From the NCBI RefSeq assembly GCF_031846515.1, contig NZ_JAVRHO010000003.1, forward strand, positions 62,001-126,000: a stretch of 64,000 nucleotides of DNA. The letters run 5' to 3'. The stretch comes from Autumnicola lenta (GTDB lineage: Bacteria > Bacteroidota > Bacteroidia > Flavobacteriales > Flavobacteriaceae). The notes beneath the pieces are model-generated. The model was given only the letters and a program-made list of their open reading frames with translations. It ran no database searches and had not been told where the DNA came from. Shown here piece after piece: positions 34,455 through 43,694 of this stretch; the first letter of the stretch is position 1; every line of letters begins with the position of its first letter. A program made the position numbers and the translations under genes.

Positions 34455-35690
34455 TTGAAAAAATTAAGCACCCTCATTCTTATCATTTTTGCATTTATAG
34501 CTTGTAATGATGATAATGTTGTAGAAGAAAAGCAGGAAGAGGTAGCAGTTTTAAAAACTCCTCCTCAGGTTAAGAAGTATGGATTTGTTATAAATGATTA
34601 TGAGGTAGTAGAAGATACCATCCGGCCCGGTGATAGTTTTGGGAATATAATGGGTGAGCAGGGCGTGAGCCTTGCAAAAGTTTATGAAATTTCAGAAAAA
34701 GTAAACGATACTTTTAATCCCGCACGAATAGTTGCCGGAAAAAAGTATATGATCCTAAAGGCTAAAGACTCTGCACAAACACCACAATTTTTTATTTACG
34801 AAGAAAATAAAATTGATTTTACGGTGGTGGGGCTTGGAGATGAAATTAAGGCTTATAAAAAGCAACGACCTGTTTCTGTAAAGAAAAGGGAAGTTTCCGG
34901 CGTAATCACCTCTTCACTTTCTGAAGCAATGCAGGACCAGGGATTAAGTAATCTCCTGGTGTATGAGCTTTCTAACATCTACCAGTGGAGTATCGACTTC
35001 TTTAGACTTCAGAAGGGCGACCAGTTTAAAATGGTATATCATGAAAAATACATAGATGATACTATTTTTGCCGGAATAGATAGAGTGGAAGCAGCGGTTT
35101 TCAGGCATTCAGATAAGCCATTCTATGCTTTTGAATATGAAACCGACAGCATTACTAACAAATCCAGTTACTATGATGATGAGGCCAAGGCTTTACAAAG
35201 CTTTTTCTTGAAGGCGCCCCTTGACTATAGCAGAATTTCTTCCCGTTACAGCAAAAGAAGATATCATCCGGTGCAGAAGCGCTGGAAAGCACATTTAGGA
35301 ACAGATTATGCTGCAGCTCATGGTACGCCCATTGTTAGTACAGCAGATGGTACCGTTATTGCGGCAAGTTATACCTCAGGGAATGGGAACTATGTAAAAA
35401 TAAGGCATAACAATAAATATACTACCCAGTACTTGCACATGACCAAAAGAAATGTGAGAAATGGACAGGCTGTTAAGCAGGGTGATGTGATTGGATTTGT
35501 AGGCAGCACCGGTCTCGCAACAGGGCCTCATGTGTGTTATCGATTTTGGGTGAATGGAAAGCAGGTGGATCCTTACCGTCAAAACCTCCCAACAGCTAAA
35601 CATATAGAAGATGCTCATAAAGATGAGTATTATGCTTATATTGAACCTCTTAAGGAACAGTTGGATAAAATTCCTTATAAGAACATTTGA
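34455..35690 (+). CDS. M23-family peptidase lipoprotein (LytM-like)
   Basis: 411 residues from TTG at 34455, one base after the TDO stop. The start is chosen because it gives a perfect lipoprotein signal KKLSTLILIIFAFIAC (lipobox FIAC). An ATG at 34299 lies inside the TDO gene and would put the signal peptide in mid-protein. The M23 domain is C-terminal (about 270-390): HLGTDYAAAHGTPIVS carries the zinc-binding His and Asp, QYLHM follows, but the usual HxH is GPHVCYRF, so the third ligand is Cys instead of His. It may be a peptidoglycan endopeptidase or an activator without activity. Envelope-anchored. Confidence 0.85.
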   Translation: MKKLSTLILIIFAFIACNDDNVVEEKQEEVAVLKTPPQVKKYGFVINDYEVVEDTIRPGDSFGNIMGEQGVSLAKVYEISEKVNDTFNPARIVAGKKYMILKAKDSAQTPQFFIYEENKIDFTVVGLGDEIKAYKKQRPVSVKKREVSGVITSSLSEAMQDQGLSNLLVYELSNIYQWSIDFFRLQKGDQFKMVYHEKYIDDTIFAGIDRVEAAVFRHSDKPFYAFEYETDSITNKSSYYDDEAKALQSFFLKAPLDYSRISSRYSKRRYHPVQKRWKAHLGTDYAAAHGTPIVSTADGTVIAASYTSGNGNYVKIRHNNKYTTQYLHMTKRNVRNGQAVKQGDVIGFVGSTGLATGPHVCYRFWVNGKQVDPYRQNLPTAKHIEDAHKDEYYAYIEPLKEQLDKIPYKNI

Positions 35691-35715
35691 GAATAATTAA
35701 ATTAAAAACATTGAG

Positions 35716-37347
35716 ATGAAAAATATAAATCCTACACAGACTGATAGCTGGAGAAAACTCGGAGAGCACTTTAAAGAAATTGGAAAACTTCAGATGAAGG
35801 ATCTTTTCAAAAAAGATGGAAATCGCGGAGCGGACTTCAGCATTCACTGGGAGGATTTCTATTTGGATTATAGTAAAAACAGAATTACCGATGAGACGAG
35901 AAGCCTTCTTCTTGAGTTAGCCAGAGAATGTAAATTAGAAGAAGCGATCAGTTCTTATTTTGGAGGTGAAGTGATTAACAAGACAGAAGGTCGGCCTGTA
36001 CTGCATACAGCTTTAAGGGCTGAGGAAGATCAAAATGTCACTGTAGAGGGAGACAACGTTCTGCCTGAAGTTCAGGAAGTAAAAGCAAAAATTAAAGCTT
36101 TTTCAAATGAGGTTATTGAAGGTAGCCGAAAAGGATATACCGGTAAAAAATTCACAGATATTGTGAATATCGGGATTGGAGGATCAGATCTGGGGCCCGT
36201 GATGGTAACAGAATCACTTCAATATTATCAGAATCATTTAAAGGTGCATTATGTTTCTAACGTAGATGGAGACCATGTGCATCAGGCAATTCAGGATTTA
36301 AACCCTGAGACGACCTTGTTTATAATTGTTTCCAAATCTTTTACCACCCAGGAAACGTTATCCAATTCAATTACTATTAGAAGTTGGTTTAAGAAAACAG
36401 CTCCAGAAGAGGCTGTCTCAAAACATTTTGTTGCCGTTTCCAGTAATGTGGAGAAGGTAAAGGAGTTTGGTATTGCTTCAGAAAACATTTTCCCGATGTG
36501 GGACTGGGTTGGTGGCAGGTTCTCTCTATGGAGTGCTGTTGGGCTTTCTATCAGCCTTGCTGTGGGTTATTCTAATTTTAACGCAATGCTGCAGGGCGCT
36601 CAGAAGATGGACGCGCATTTTAAGGATACAGATTTTAGTGAAAATATTCCCGTGCAGCTTGCGTTAATAAGCATTTGGTATAATAACTTTTTTAAAGCCG
36701 AAAGTGAGGCTGTAATTCCATATTCTCAGTACCTCCACAGGCTGCCAGCTTACCTGCAACAAGCAATCATGGAAAGCAATGGTAAGAGTGTAGATAGAAA
36801 CGGAGATAAAGTAGATTACCAGACTGGAACAATAATCTGGGGGGAACCTGGAACAAACTCCCAGCACGCCTTTTTTCAGCTAATCCACCAGGGCACAAAA
36901 CTTATTCCTGCAGATTTCATAGGTTTTAAAAATTCTCTTTTCCAGGATAAGGGCCATCACGACAAATTAATGGCCAATTATTTTGCGCAGACAGAAGCCT
37001 TGCTTCAGGGAAAACCTGAAGAGGAAGTACGCTCAGAACTGGAAAAGAAATCGATGAGTGCAGACGCTATAGAGACACTGTTGCCTTTTAAAGTTTTTGA
37101 TGGTAATAAGCCCACGAATTCAATTTTAATTGAAAAACTTACACCAGAAAGCCTTGGGAAATTAGTGGCTATGTATGAGCATAAAATATTTGTTCAGGGT
37201 GTAATCTGGAATATTTTTAGTTATGATCAATGGGGTGTGGAATTAGGTAAGCAATTAGCTTCAAAAATTCTTGCGGAAATAGAAAATAATTCTGTTGAAA
37301 ATCATGATTCTTCTACTAAAAACCTGTTAAAATTCTTTTTAAAATAA
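35716..37347 (+). CDS. pgi: Glucose-6-phosphate isomerase
   Basis: 543 residues, the long E. coli-like type. Interconverts glucose-6-phosphate and fructose-6-phosphate. Signatures: NIGIGGSDLGPVMV (sugar-phosphate binding, about 153-166), SKSFTTQETLSNS, WDWVGGRFSLWSAVGLS, and GTNSQHAFFQLIHQGT with the catalytic His. The C-terminal Lys region is GVIWNIFSYDQWGVELGKQL. The ATG at 35716 lies 25 bases after the M23 gene, so co-transcription is likely. The last residues (about 525-543) are lineage-specific. Confidence 0.97.
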   Translation: MKNINPTQTDSWRKLGEHFKEIGKLQMKDLFKKDGNRGADFSIHWEDFYLDYSKNRITDETRSLLLELARECKLEEAISSYFGGEVINKTEGRPVLHTALRAEEDQNVTVEGDNVLPEVQEVKAKIKAFSNEVIEGSRKGYTGKKFTDIVNIGIGGSDLGPVMVTESLQYYQNHLKVHYVSNVDGDHVHQAIQDLNPETTLFIIVSKSFTTQETLSNSITIRSWFKKTAPEEAVSKHFVAVSSNVEKVKEFGIASENIFPMWDWVGGRFSLWSAVGLSISLAVGYSNFNAMLQGAQKMDAHFKDTDFSENIPVQLALISIWYNNFFKAESEAVIPYSQYLHRLPAYLQQAIMESNGKSVDRNGDKVDYQTGTIIWGEPGTNSQHAFFQLIHQGTKLIPADFIGFKNSLFQDKGHHDKLMANYFAQTEALLQGKPEEEVRSELEKKSMSADAIETLLPFKVFDGNKPTNSILIEKLTPESLGKLVAMYEHKIFVQGVIWNIFSYDQWGVELGKQLASKILAEIENNSVENHDSSTKNLLKFFLK

Positions 37348-37407
37348 TTCTTTCGCTTTGTTGAAATCCTGTAAGTAACAATACTTCAGAGAATTAAAAA
37401 ATAGCAG

Positions 37408-37424
37408 TAGTTTTGCACCGCGGT
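37408..37424 (+). promoter_or_regulatory. -7 promoter element of the TonB receptor operon with adjacent palindrome
   Basis: TAGTTTTG (37408-37415) matches TAnnTTTG, 112 bases before the receptor gene. Directly behind it, at the expected start site, is the palindrome ACCGCGGT (37417-37424), whose core is shared with 3932-3939 upstream of the NAD-salvage genes. No TTG at the expected distance, as might be expected for an activated promoter. Confidence 0.5.
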
Positions 37425-37527
37425 TGATGTTAAAGTTAAGAACCTTAACATTTGGATAAAGTATAGTCTTTAGGTTTTAGCTTCTTTTGCCGTGAATTTT
37501 TTAACTCAAAACAAACAAAGCGAAAAA

Positions 37528-40077
37528 ATGAGGAAATTACTAGCATTAGCGTTGTTTCTAACATCTGCTACAATTTTTGCTCAAGGAACTATTACTGGTA
37601 CCGTAATAGATTCTGAAATGGATGGTCCCCTGCCGGGTGCAACTGTGATGGTTGAGGGAACAAACAATGGAACTACAACAGATTTCGACGGTAACTTCTC
37701 TCTGAGAGTAAATTCAGATTCGGGACAAATAAAAATTAGTTTCGTAGGCTATACCACAAAAACTTTAGATTATAACCTTGCCAACGGGTCTCAGAATTTT
37801 GGTGGGATAGTACTAAATGCTGATGCCGGGGCTTTGGAAGAAATTGTTATTACAAGTTTCTCTTTGGCAATAGACCGTAAAACTCCCGTGGCTGTTTCCA
37901 CAATTAGATCTGAAGAAATTGAATTAAGATTAAGTAATAAAGAATTTCCGGAAATTCTTCAATCTACTCCCAGTATCTACGTGCATAAACAAGGAGGAGG
38001 ATATGGAGATGCCGAAGTTCGAATAAGAGGTTTTGATGATGAAAACGTTGCGGTAATGATCAACGGGGTTCCTGTAAACGATATGGAGAATGGAAACGTT
38101 TACTGGAGTAACTGGGCGGGACTTTCAGATGTTACCCAAACAATGCAGGTGCAAAGGGGTCTTGGAGCTTCTAAAGTAGCTGTGCCTTCTATAGGAGGAA
38201 CTATTAACATTGTTACAAAATCTACAGATGCCGAAGAAGGTGGTAGTGTTTTTGCAACCACAGGTAATGACGGATATCAAAAGTATGGCGGGACAGTTTC
38301 TACAGGATTGTTAGATAATGGTTTTGCTGCTACAGTTTCTGTATCTAAAACAACAGGTAACGGATTTGTAGACGGAACTGAATTTGAAGGTTATTCTTAC
38401 TTTGTAAACCTTGCAAAGAAATTTAATGAAGACCATGAGCTTTCTTTTACAGCTTTTGGGGCGCCGCAAAGACACGGTCAAAGAGAAACTTCACATTTAA
38501 TACAAACTTTTCGTGCAAGCGAAAGGGGTATTAAATTCAATGGGGACTGGGGTTTTTTAAATGGTGAAGTAAAACATGTACAGGATAACTTCTACCACAA
38601 ACCTCAAATGTCTTTAAACCATTATTGGAATATTTCTGATAAAATGGAATTATCTACAGCACTTTACGCTTCCTTTGGTACAGGTGGAGGTGGTGGTTAC
38701 GAAGGTGAAGCCAATTTAAGAAGTATAGATTCTCCTTATAGAAACGGGTATTTACAGCCACTAAATTTAGACCTTGTAGTAGCAGATAATATTGAAAACG
38801 GAGCACTTGGTTCTGAAACCATTTTATATAATTCAAGAAACGACCATAGTTGGTATGGTGCACTTTCGACTTTAACCACAGAGATTACTGAAGATATTGA
38901 TTTACTTGCCGGGATTGATCTCAGGTATTACGAAGGAAGACATTTTCAGGAAGTAAGAGATCTTTTAGGTGGTACTTACTGGTTAGACGAGGGTAGTAAT
39001 GAGAATAACTTGATAAATGTAGCAAGAGTTGGTGATAAGATTAATTATCACAATGATGGTTTGGTACATTGGGAAGGTGGATTCCTTCAGGCAGAATATT
39101 CTAGAAATGATCTTTCTGCATTTATATCTCTTGCGGCTTCTAACACTTCTTATAAAAGGATAGATTATTTTAACTATCTTGATTCTGATCCCGAGCAGAA
39201 AACAGATTGGATTAGCTTCTTTGCTTCCAGTGTAAAAGGGGGGGCAAACTATAACCTTAATGATAACCATAATATTTTTGCCAATATTGGTTATTTTGAA
39301 AGGGCACCTTTCTTTGACCAGGTTTTTCAAAATTTCGAAAATGATATTAATGAAGATGCTGAAAATCAAAAGATTTTTAGTGCAGAAGTTGGCTACGGTA
39401 TTAGAAGTTCAAAGTTAAGAGCAAATTTGAACGTCTATAGAACGCATTGGCAGGACAAACCTTTTACGCAATCTTTCTTTGATGATGAAACTGGGGAGTC
39501 TTACTTCGCCAATATACTTGGGGTGAATGCGCTGCACCAGGGTATTGAATTTGATTTTAGTTACAAGCCTTTAGATAATCTTACTATTAATGGTATGGCT
39601 TCTATTGGAGATTGGAAATGGGATAGTAATGTTGAGGATGTAATGATCTTTGATGAAGAACAAAATCCTGTTTTAGACGAGGGTATTGATCTTTTTCTTG
39701 AAGACATTCCGGTAGGGGGTAGTGCCCAGAACACCTTCGCACTTGGTGGTGATTATGAACCACTTCCTGGAACAACAATTCGTGCAAACTGGACCTATGT
39801 AGACGAGTTGTACAGTCAATTTGATATACTTGGGGTTAGTTCCGGAGCAGATTACAGCCCATGGGAAATTCCATCTTATGGTTTGCTAGATGTTGGTCTT
39901 ACCCACAAATTTGAGTTTGGAGGATTTGAAGCTATTCTAAACAGTAACGTGAATAATATTCTGGATACAGAATATGTGAGTTTTGGTTTTGACGGTTCAG
40001 CTTCTAATGCAGAAACTGCATCTGTATGGTACGGGTTTGGACGTACATATACTGTAGGAATGAAAATAAACTTTTAA
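37528..40077 (+). CDS. TonB-dependent receptor 1 (nuclease-associated locus)
   Basis: 849 residues from ATG 37528, where a good signal peptide starts (RKLLALALFLTSATIFAQ); an upstream GTG at 37492 is rejected. It has a carboxypeptidase-regulatory-like domain (TGTVIDSEMDGPLPGATVMV, about 20-105), a plug with RIRGFDDENVAVMINGVPVN and YWSNWAGLSDVTQTMQVQRG, and a 22-strand barrel ending in YTVGMKINF. The plug resembles that of receptor 2 (45399): both have the WSNW-GL-DV-QT pattern, so the two are paralogues. A repeat lipoprotein gene follows after 12 bases and an exported nuclease after that, suggesting import of a nucleic-acid-derived ligand (inference). Confidence 0.88.
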   Translation: MRKLLALALFLTSATIFAQGTITGTVIDSEMDGPLPGATVMVEGTNNGTTTDFDGNFSLRVNSDSGQIKISFVGYTTKTLDYNLANGSQNFGGIVLNADAGALEEIVITSFSLAIDRKTPVAVSTIRSEEIELRLSNKEFPEILQSTPSIYVHKQGGGYGDAEVRIRGFDDENVAVMINGVPVNDMENGNVYWSNWAGLSDVTQTMQVQRGLGASKVAVPSIGGTINIVTKSTDAEEGGSVFATTGNDGYQKYGGTVSTGLLDNGFAATVSVSKTTGNGFVDGTEFEGYSYFVNLAKKFNEDHELSFTAFGAPQRHGQRETSHLIQTFRASERGIKFNGDWGFLNGEVKHVQDNFYHKPQMSLNHYWNISDKMELSTALYASFGTGGGGGYEGEANLRSIDSPYRNGYLQPLNLDLVVADNIENGALGSETILYNSRNDHSWYGALSTLTTEITEDIDLLAGIDLRYYEGRHFQEVRDLLGGTYWLDEGSNENNLINVARVGDKINYHNDGLVHWEGGFLQAEYSRNDLSAFISLAASNTSYKRIDYFNYLDSDPEQKTDWISFFASSVKGGANYNLNDNHNIFANIGYFERAPFFDQVFQNFENDINEDAENQKIFSAEVGYGIRSSKLRANLNVYRTHWQDKPFTQSFFDDETGESYFANILGVNALHQGIEFDFSYKPLDNLTINGMASIGDWKWDSNVEDVMIFDEEQNPVLDEGIDLFLEDIPVGGSAQNTFALGGDYEPLPGTTIRANWTYVDELYSQFDILGVSSGADYSPWEIPSYGLLDVGLTHKFEFGGFEAILNSNVNNILDTEYVSFGFDGSASNAETASVWYGFGRTYTVGMKINF

Positions 40078-40089
40078 AAAAAAATAGAG

Positions 40090-41790
40090 ATGAAAAATAC
40101 ATTTTTTATTTTAATGCTTTTCATAGGTGTCGCCATAACAGGTTGTGAGCCAATGGATGACATTAATGAGGAAATCGATGAGAATATCAGCAATGTTGAG
40201 GGATCATTAGATTACACATTAGAAGAGGAAGATTATGGATTTTTAGATCTGCCTGAGGAGCAGTATGAGTTTGATACAGAAGAGGATGCAAGGGCATTAA
40301 TTCCTGTTTTGTTGTCAAATCGTCTTCCCGCTTTAGGTGGAAACTCTTCGGTAAATGTTAGTTATAACGTCTTTGCTCCTATTGATCCGCAGGTTTATAC
40401 TGTAAGCGCGGAAGATTATGAGGCTGCTGGATTGTCAGACGGTTACCTTGGGAATATTTCTCAAATTCAGAGCTTTTTACAGTATCAATTTCCGCGAGCA
40501 GAGGCAGGTGATCATGTCGAGTTGACTTACGATGCCGTTGCAAATGAAATTTCGTATACCCTAAATGCAGACGATTTTGATTTTATTGAAGATGAATTGG
40601 GTGCCGATTATCCTGAACCAACTTCAAGTGCTGCGCAATTTGGCAATTTTGACCGAAGAGAAGGGAATGAAGCCTATTGGAGTAATGAAATGATCCTTGA
40701 AGCTATTGATGCCGTATTGCTTGAAAATCTCGAAGGTATTGAGGGGCAGACTTACAATGTTAGCTATGACATATATGATGGATCAGCAGGTACTGAGAGT
40801 ATGAGCGTAAGGTTTGATGGGAATTCTTATGTGCAGTCTGGAGCTTCTGCTTATGAACTGGTAAATGCAGATTATGCACTGGTTGCTGAAGAATTAGCGG
40901 AAGAATATCCCGGTCCTGCCGAAAATACCGGGAACTTTAACAGTTTTACTGTAGATTCTGGTAGTAGTAATTTCTGGACTGAGGAAATGCTACTTGAAGC
41001 AATAAATATAGTCTTAATGGATGAATTTCCTTCTGCAGAAGAAGGAGCTCAATTCGCAGTGACTTATGCAGCTTATGACGGTTCTGGTGTTTCTTCGCAA
41101 GGGATGGCTGTTGTCCTTCAGGATGGACAATATGTAATTGACCTGGAAGGTTCTGTTTCCACAGTAGAAACCACAGATGTTTTTGCTTATACTAATGGAA
41201 CCTGGAGTATGCCGTTAACATTAGATAGTGAAGATTACACTACGATGGGGCAAACCTATCCTAATTTTGATGATGAAGGGGAAGCTTATCAAATGATCTC
41301 TGTATTTCTTGGCCTTGAATATCCTTATGCAAGAGAAGGGGAGATGAGATCTGTTGCTTATGACTTTTATTCTGGTAGTACTTCAACAAGATATACGTTG
41401 TTTGTATTTGAAGATGGTGAGTGGAATGCAATACCTAGAACTTTGGAACAAACCCTTCAGTTTAGTCACAATGGATCTGAGTGGGAACCAGATAACACCA
41501 TAAGATATACCTTAGTCGCATCAGATTATGAATACATCGCAGCGGAATTTGCAGCTGTTAGTGGTTACGAGGCTGCGGCCAGCAATCTAGCACAGTACGG
41601 GAATTTCAACCTAAATAACTGGGATGACGAAATGATCCTGGAAGCATTAAAGGTCTTTTTAAATGACTTCGACCCTTCTGCTGAAGTAGGTCAAAAATAT
41701 ATCCTTTCTTATGAAGTTTATCCTGGTTATATTATGACACAAATGAGACTGATTAAAGATGAGTCTGGCGCCTGGGTTATTAATGAATAA
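40090..41790 (+). CDS. Surface lipoprotein built of about six internal repeats, unknown function
   Basis: 566 residues. Signal peptide with lipobox AITGC (about 15-19), followed by acidic residues (EPMDDINEE) that fit surface export signals of Bacteroidota lipoproteins. The body is a tandem of roughly 80-100-residue units beginning Y-T-L-x-x-x-D-Y and containing a W-x-x-E-M-I-L-E-A-I segment and G-x-x-Y-x-V-x-Y (for example YWSNEMILEAIDAVLL, FWTEEMLLEAINIVLM, NWDDEMILEALKVFLN). The whole protein is strongly acidic. I do not recognise a named family; it is not SusD by sequence. Its position 12 bases after the receptor gene suggests it is the receptor's surface partner. Confidence 0.75.
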   Translation: MKNTFFILMLFIGVAITGCEPMDDINEEIDENISNVEGSLDYTLEEEDYGFLDLPEEQYEFDTEEDARALIPVLLSNRLPALGGNSSVNVSYNVFAPIDPQVYTVSAEDYEAAGLSDGYLGNISQIQSFLQYQFPRAEAGDHVELTYDAVANEISYTLNADDFDFIEDELGADYPEPTSSAAQFGNFDRREGNEAYWSNEMILEAIDAVLLENLEGIEGQTYNVSYDIYDGSAGTESMSVRFDGNSYVQSGASAYELVNADYALVAEELAEEYPGPAENTGNFNSFTVDSGSSNFWTEEMLLEAINIVLMDEFPSAEEGAQFAVTYAAYDGSGVSSQGMAVVLQDGQYVIDLEGSVSTVETTDVFAYTNGTWSMPLTLDSEDYTTMGQTYPNFDDEGEAYQMISVFLGLEYPYAREGEMRSVAYDFYSGSTSTRYTLFVFEDGEWNAIPRTLEQTLQFSHNGSEWEPDNTIRYTLVASDYEYIAAEFAAVSGYEAAASNLAQYGNFNLNNWDDEMILEALKVFLNDFDPSAEVGQKYILSYEVYPGYIMTQMRLIKDESGAWVINE

Positions 41791-41812
41791 ATTTCAAACT
41801 AAATAAAAGTAC

Positions 41813-41846
41813 AAGCCTCTTATCGGTCTTTCCCGGTAAGGGGCTT
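41813..41846 (+). terminator. Terminator after the repeat lipoprotein gene
   Basis: AAGCCTCTTATCGG (41813-41826) pairs with CCGGTAAGGGGCTT (41833-41846) with two G-U pairs and a 6-base loop; followed by TTG then T-rich sequence. Confidence 0.8.
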
Positions 41847-41897
41847 TTGTTTAGTAGACAAAGACGAGTTCCAAATGTTAATTTCTAAAATTTATAA

Positions 41898-43541
41898 ATG
41901 AAAAAGTTTTTCTTTCTTGCTTGTATTATTCTAATTTTTGCAGGATGTAGCAGCGATGACGATAATGTAAATTCGGGCGAAAGACCTGAAGCAGGTGATC
42001 CTGTTGCCGTAGATGATGCGGTAACAGCCTCAGAAAATGAAGAGTTAAATATTGAAAAAGATTTTCTGCTGGAAAATGATGAGCTGGTGGATAGTTCCAG
42101 GATAAGTTCTTTTGATACAGAAACTACCGAAGGTGGGGAAGTAGTCGACAACCGCGATGGAACCTTATCCTATTTTCCTCCTGAAGATTTTCAGGGTGAA
42201 GACAATTTTTCTTACCAACTATGTGTGCCGGGTAGTGAAGGTAGCCGTTGCGCTACCGCAACTGTAATCATCACGGTAGGAGATGCCGGTGCCCCTGTAG
42301 CTCAGGATGATACCTATGAAACAGAGGAGGGAGACGAACTTAGCATTATAAATCATCTTTCTAACGATACCCTGCTGGACAATGCAGATATAACAGCGAT
42401 AAACACTGAAGATACAAATGGTACAGCTGTGCTGGAAGAGGATGGTAGCATTATATACACTCCGGCAGAAGGTTTTTCTGGAGAAGATAGTTTTACCTAT
42501 ACTGTTTGTGATAACGATCAAGAACCCGAATGCGCTACTGCAACTATTACGGTAAATGTTATAGACGAAGGGTCTCCTGTTGCAAACGATGATACGGTTG
42601 TGGTCGATGCGGGAAATTCCGGTTTTGCCATAAACAACCTTTTAAACAACGATGATCCTATTGATGGAGCTGTACTTTCTTCAATAGATGCTTCCTCTAG
42701 CCAGGGAAATGTTACTTTAAATGATGATGGTATCATAACCTACGAGCCGGTGGCAGGTTTTACGGGAGAAGATAGCTTTACTTATACTATCTGTGATGAT
42801 GATCAGGAACCTACATGTGCAACTGCTACAGTTAATATTACGGTAATAGAGCCAGTAGGTTTTGATATTCCTTCAGAACTTGAAGACTATTATGAGCAAG
42901 TTGTTTTTTCTCAGAATGAGGACTTAAACTATCATGTAGCTTCTGAAATAACAGTAGGGCAGCACACAACTATTTTAAGTTATGGAGAGCGTCATAATTA
43001 TTTATATGATGCAGATGAAGATCCAGACAACCCAGAAAATGTGATTTTAATGTACTCTGGGGAAAGCAGGTACTGGGAAGAATATACTTCAGGAAATAAT
43101 TCTTATACCCCGCAAACCTTCAATACAGAACATATTTATCCTCAATCCAGGCTAGATGCAGCAAACGCGGTTACAGACCTGCACCACCTTCGTTCTGCAG
43201 ATGCGAGTATAAATTCACTTAGACTAAATTACCCTTATAGCGAAGGAAGCGGAGAATATGGGCTGGTTGGTGAAAGTGCGTGGTACCCCGGGGATGAATG
43301 GATTGGTGACGTAGCAAGAATGGTTATGTACCTTAATATTCGTTACGGAGAAGAATTTGATGAGGTAGGTGGTTTGGACCTTCTACTGAAATGGAACAGG
43401 ATGGATCCGGTATCAGAACTGGAAATTCAACGTAACAATGTAATAGCTTCGGCACAGGGAAACAGGAATCCGTTTATAGATAACCCATACCTCGCTACTT
43501 TAATTTGGGGCGGAGACGCTGCTGAAAACCGATGGGAATAA
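41898..43541 (+). CDS. Secreted endonuclease I-family lipoprotein with three Ig/cadherin-like repeats
   Basis: 547 residues. Lipobox IFAGC (Cys about 17), then SSDDDN. Three tandem repeats of about 90-95 residues (about 30-125, 128-218, 220-310) share the patterns D-D-x-x-x-x-E and GEDSFTYTVCDNDQEP...CATATITV, a cadherin-like/Ig tandem-repeat fold. The C-terminal catalytic domain (about 320-547) is of the endonuclease I type, with FNTEHIYPQSRLDAANAVTDLHHLRSAD and MVMYLNIRYG. Members cut DNA and sometimes RNA non-specifically outside the cell. The repeats probably hold the nuclease away from the outer membrane. It is flanked by terminators and lies between two TonB-receptor operons. Confidence 0.9.
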   Translation: MKKFFFLACIILIFAGCSSDDDNVNSGERPEAGDPVAVDDAVTASENEELNIEKDFLLENDELVDSSRISSFDTETTEGGEVVDNRDGTLSYFPPEDFQGEDNFSYQLCVPGSEGSRCATATVIITVGDAGAPVAQDDTYETEEGDELSIINHLSNDTLLDNADITAINTEDTNGTAVLEEDGSIIYTPAEGFSGEDSFTYTVCDNDQEPECATATITVNVIDEGSPVANDDTVVVDAGNSGFAINNLLNNDDPIDGAVLSSIDASSSQGNVTLNDDGIITYEPVAGFTGEDSFTYTICDDDQEPTCATATVNITVIEPVGFDIPSELEDYYEQVVFSQNEDLNYHVASEITVGQHTTILSYGERHNYLYDADEDPDNPENVILMYSGESRYWEEYTSGNNSYTPQTFNTEHIYPQSRLDAANAVTDLHHLRSADASINSLRLNYPYSEGSGEYGLVGESAWYPGDEWIGDVARMVMYLNIRYGEEFDEVGGLDLLLKWNRMDPVSELEIQRNNVIASAQGNRNPFIDNPYLATLIWGGDAAENRWE

Positions 43542-43628
43542 ACGTTGGAAATAACAAGTTTATGAAATGATTAGAATTTGAAATGCAAGTATAGCTTTCA
43601 GATTTTAAGTAAATACCTTCAGACATCT

Positions 43629-43659
43629 AAAAAACGTCCCATATTATGGGGCGTTTTTT
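43629..43659 (+). terminator. Terminator after the endonuclease I gene
   Basis: AAAAAACGTCCCA (43629-43641) pairs with TGGGGCGTTTTTT (43647-43659), one G-U pair, a 5-base loop and a long T-run. Confidence 0.92.
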
Positions 43660-43694
43660 TGTGTTTGAGTATCTTTATCAAAATTTTAAACCTC

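Noticed and set aside
37528..41790. SusC/SusD polysaccharide utilisation locus
   Set aside because: No SusD-type sequence and no glycoside hydrolase gene nearby; the associated enzymes are nucleases.
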